Shown: piece after piece, positions 62,596 through 64,000 of the stretch | Position numbering within the stretch: position 1 is the first letter of the stretch | Layout of the letters: each line of letters opens with the position of its first letter | Origin: Paenibacillus sp. FSL R7-0337 | Lineage (GTDB): Bacteria > Bacillota > Bacilli > Paenibacillales > Paenibacillaceae | DNA: 64,000 bases | NCBI RefSeq assembly: GCF_037969875.1 | Contig: NZ_CP150218.1 | Location: 2,666,001 to 2,730,000 of the forward strand | Reading direction: 5' to 3' | Notes under the pieces: model-generated | Told to the model about the DNA's origin: nothing | The model's database searches: none | The model's input: only the letters and a program-made list of their open reading frames with translations | Translations under genes and position numbers: made by a program

Positions 62596-64000
62596 TTATA
62601 ACCTCACACCGAGTCCTATAATATGATAATAACCATCAGACTTAACTTGCTGATATGGTATCTTATTCTCTTCCAACACACGTCTAAAAAGCTCCATAAA
62701 TTTCCTTGGATTGTTTATTTTATCAAACCCATTTTCATTTGCCCATCTGTTAAAATCGTCTCTAAAGCTTGAACGTAAGGTCATCTTCTTATTATCCTGA
62801 TAAACCTCTTCCATAACAAACTCGGCAACTGGATTCAGCTCATTTTTATACTTATCCAAAGCTTGATCACATGCTTTGCTTTTAGTTAGATTGAAATCGT
62901 TCTCGATTAACCTTGCTAACCCCTCTAGAGCAAATACTAGTATGCCCGGCAACTCTTTTAGAAGTTTATCTGTTAGAGTTTTGTCCATATAAGCTATGCC
63001 CGTAATGGAAGTCTCGCCTGCTTTCAACTCTCGGTAAGTCTTATTGAACGGAAGAATAATGAGTCGACGGAAGAACCCGTTTGATAAATCGTCAGTGTCC
63101 ATCATGCTGTTCAATAGAATAATCGATTTAACGACTAAATTCGTGTTAAACGAAGGAGTGTACTTCTGCTCTACATTTACGGCATCTCCACTTGTGAGCA
63201 TTTTGAAATTCTGAGTATTAAATTTTTTAGTAAGTTCATTTTCCGCGCTAATATTAACCAACTTCCCTGGGAGATTTTGCAGTCCGAAACGTCCGTTCAA
63301 TGCATTTAGGGGAACATTCGAAACATTTTCAACCCCGATTAGATTTCTAATGATTTCAGCTAAAACACTCTTTCCGTTTGAACCACCACCAAGACAAATA
63401 AGGGAAGCTTGAATTTTAATCTCATTCAGGAAGCAATAACCCATCCACTCTTGGACAAGATTTACGCGTTCTTCATCACCCTCAAAAATATTATGGAGGA
63501 AGCTAAGAAATACTGGACACTCAGCTTTTGAATCGTAGGCAATTGGGATCTGGAAGGTGGACAAGAACTTCGGATGGTGACTTACAAGTTCTCTAGAATA
63601 CAACCCCAACATCCCCGATCTTAAATTCAAATACTTTGGTTCGGGATTCATACTTGCAACATACGGGATCTCTCTCTTCAAAGCCTCAATGTATTCTGTT
63701 TCATATCTCTTTTTCCAGATATTTGACTTAGCCTCATGAAGAATATTACGACAGATTGTTCTTAAAAGCCGATCACTCATTTCAATATAATAACCACTGT
63801 TCGTATACACGTAGATTTGACCATTCTCAAGTTGAACCAAACGCAACTGCCTTAACACAAAGGAAGCAAAGATATTAGAGTTGACTTCGATTTTATTCCA
63901 TGTTTCTGAGATACCTCTATTTCTCTTTTTGACATCCTGAATACCTCTTAAAATATTCTCAAAAGGGCTTCCAAAACCACCATTAGTAACTTCACCAGAA
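62596..64000 (-). CDS. D5/P4-type phage/plasmid primase-helicase, C-terminal part (start beyond the right edge)
   Basis: The frame is open to the window edge (SGEVTNGGFGSPFENILRGI upstream of the apparent start), so at least 468 residues are visible and the 5' end is missing. The superfamily 3 helicase has Walker A ICLGGGSNGKSVLAEIIRNL, the downstream VNISAENELTKKF, and NGFFRRLIILPFNKTY with the arginine finger, as in P4 alpha and D5 proteins. A D5_N-like region precedes it. This is a replication initiator/helicase, so the element probably replicates autonomously after excision. Confidence 0.88.
   Translation of the reverse strand, partial: SGEVTNGGFGSPFENILRGIQDVKKRNRGISETWNKIEVNSNIFASFVLRQLRLVQLENGQIYVYTNSGYYIEMSDRLLRTICRNILHEAKSNIWKKRYETEYIEALKREIPYVASMNPEPKYLNLRSGMLGLYSRELVSHHPKFLSTFQIPIAYDSKAECPVFLSFLHNIFEGDEERVNLVQEWMGYCFLNEIKIQASLICLGGGSNGKSVLAEIIRNLIGVENVSNVPLNALNGRFGLQNLPGKLVNISAENELTKKFNTQNFKMLTSGDAVNVEQKYTPSFNTNLVVKSIILLNSMMDTDDLSNGFFRRLIILPFNKTYRELKAGETSITGIAYMDKTLTDKLLKELPGILVFALEGLARLIENDFNLTKSKACDQALDKYKNELNPVAEFVMEEVYQDNKKMTLRSSFRDDFNRWANENGFDKINNPRKFMELFRRVLEENKIPYQQVKSDGYYHIIGLGVRL

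Larger units (their letters stand above)
4371..64000. mobile_element. Large integrated element (left part, continues past the right edge)
   Basis: A left junction inside a response regulator gene, an adjacent serine integrase, a drop in G+C, a restriction-modification system, several defence genes, a tyrosine recombinase, recurring decayed genes and a D5/P4-type primase at the right edge together indicate one large mobile element or a composite of several. At least 59 kb is present. No capsid, tail or coupling-protein genes are recognised in this part, so its class is open. The right end is not seen. Confidence 0.7.

Overview
The window looks like a low-GC Bacillota chromosome, most likely Paenibacillus or a close relative. 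Evidence for this is the set of secreted proteins with copper-amine-oxidase-like 'stalk' domains, strong AGGAGG-type ribosome binding sites, TTGACA/TATAAT promoters and a GAAC-N4-GTTC LexA box. No sequence search was possible, so the genus is an inference.

Positions 1 to about 4370 are chromosomal and visibly richer in G+C than the rest. They hold a partial alpha/beta hydrolase with its MarR regulator, an HxlR regulator divergent from a KefF-like quinone reductase, a SagB-type nitroreductase, a small conserved protein and a DeoR regulator. This part ends in the last 28 or so codons of a LuxR/NarL-type response regulator. The gene is cut at about 4370, immediately beside the 3' end of a large serine recombinase. 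I read this as the attachment junction of a large integrated element. The rest of the response regulator gene should lie beyond the right edge.

From about 4371 to 64000 the sequence is AT-richer and belongs to that element. Region 4.4-12.3 kb: integrase, a XhoI/PaeR7I-type restriction-modification pair, a decayed YolD gene with its LexA box, an HNH nuclease and a decayed gene. Region 12.4-18.6 kb: secreted proteins and XRE regulators. Region 18.7-35.4 kb is a defence island with many decayed remnants. It holds two HEPN-type proteins, a PD-(D/E)XK nuclease, a frameshifted UvrD fragment, a membrane DUF4041/GIY-YIG nuclease of the SNIPE kind, a duplicated and decaying block with a nucleotidyltransferase fragment, a tyrosine recombinase with a palindromic site, paired excisionase-like proteins, and an ABC-3C-like operon (DUF2326 ATPase, small middle component, HNH effector) divergent from a possible HEPN protein.

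Region 36-54 kb carries element housekeeping and unknown genes. These include an LRR/threonine-proline-rich surface protein, a gamma-glutamylcyclotransferase-like protein, small membrane proteins, a three-gene operon of unknown function, an array of 41-bp tandem repeats, GIY-YIG and HNH nucleases, and a serine-recombinase-fold protein lacking its catalytic residues. Region 54.6-61.8 kb encodes large secreted or surface proteins (1143-residue exported protein, 516-residue wall- or membrane-anchored protein, stalk plus transglutaminase-like protein). The window ends inside a D5/P4-type primase-helicase gene, which suggests the element can replicate by itself. No phage capsid or tail genes and no recognisable conjugation ATPase are seen here, so whether it is an integrative conjugative element, an integrating plasmid or a phage-plasmid cannot be decided.

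Almost all element genes lie on the minus strand and many end in strong intrinsic terminators, which are listed individually.
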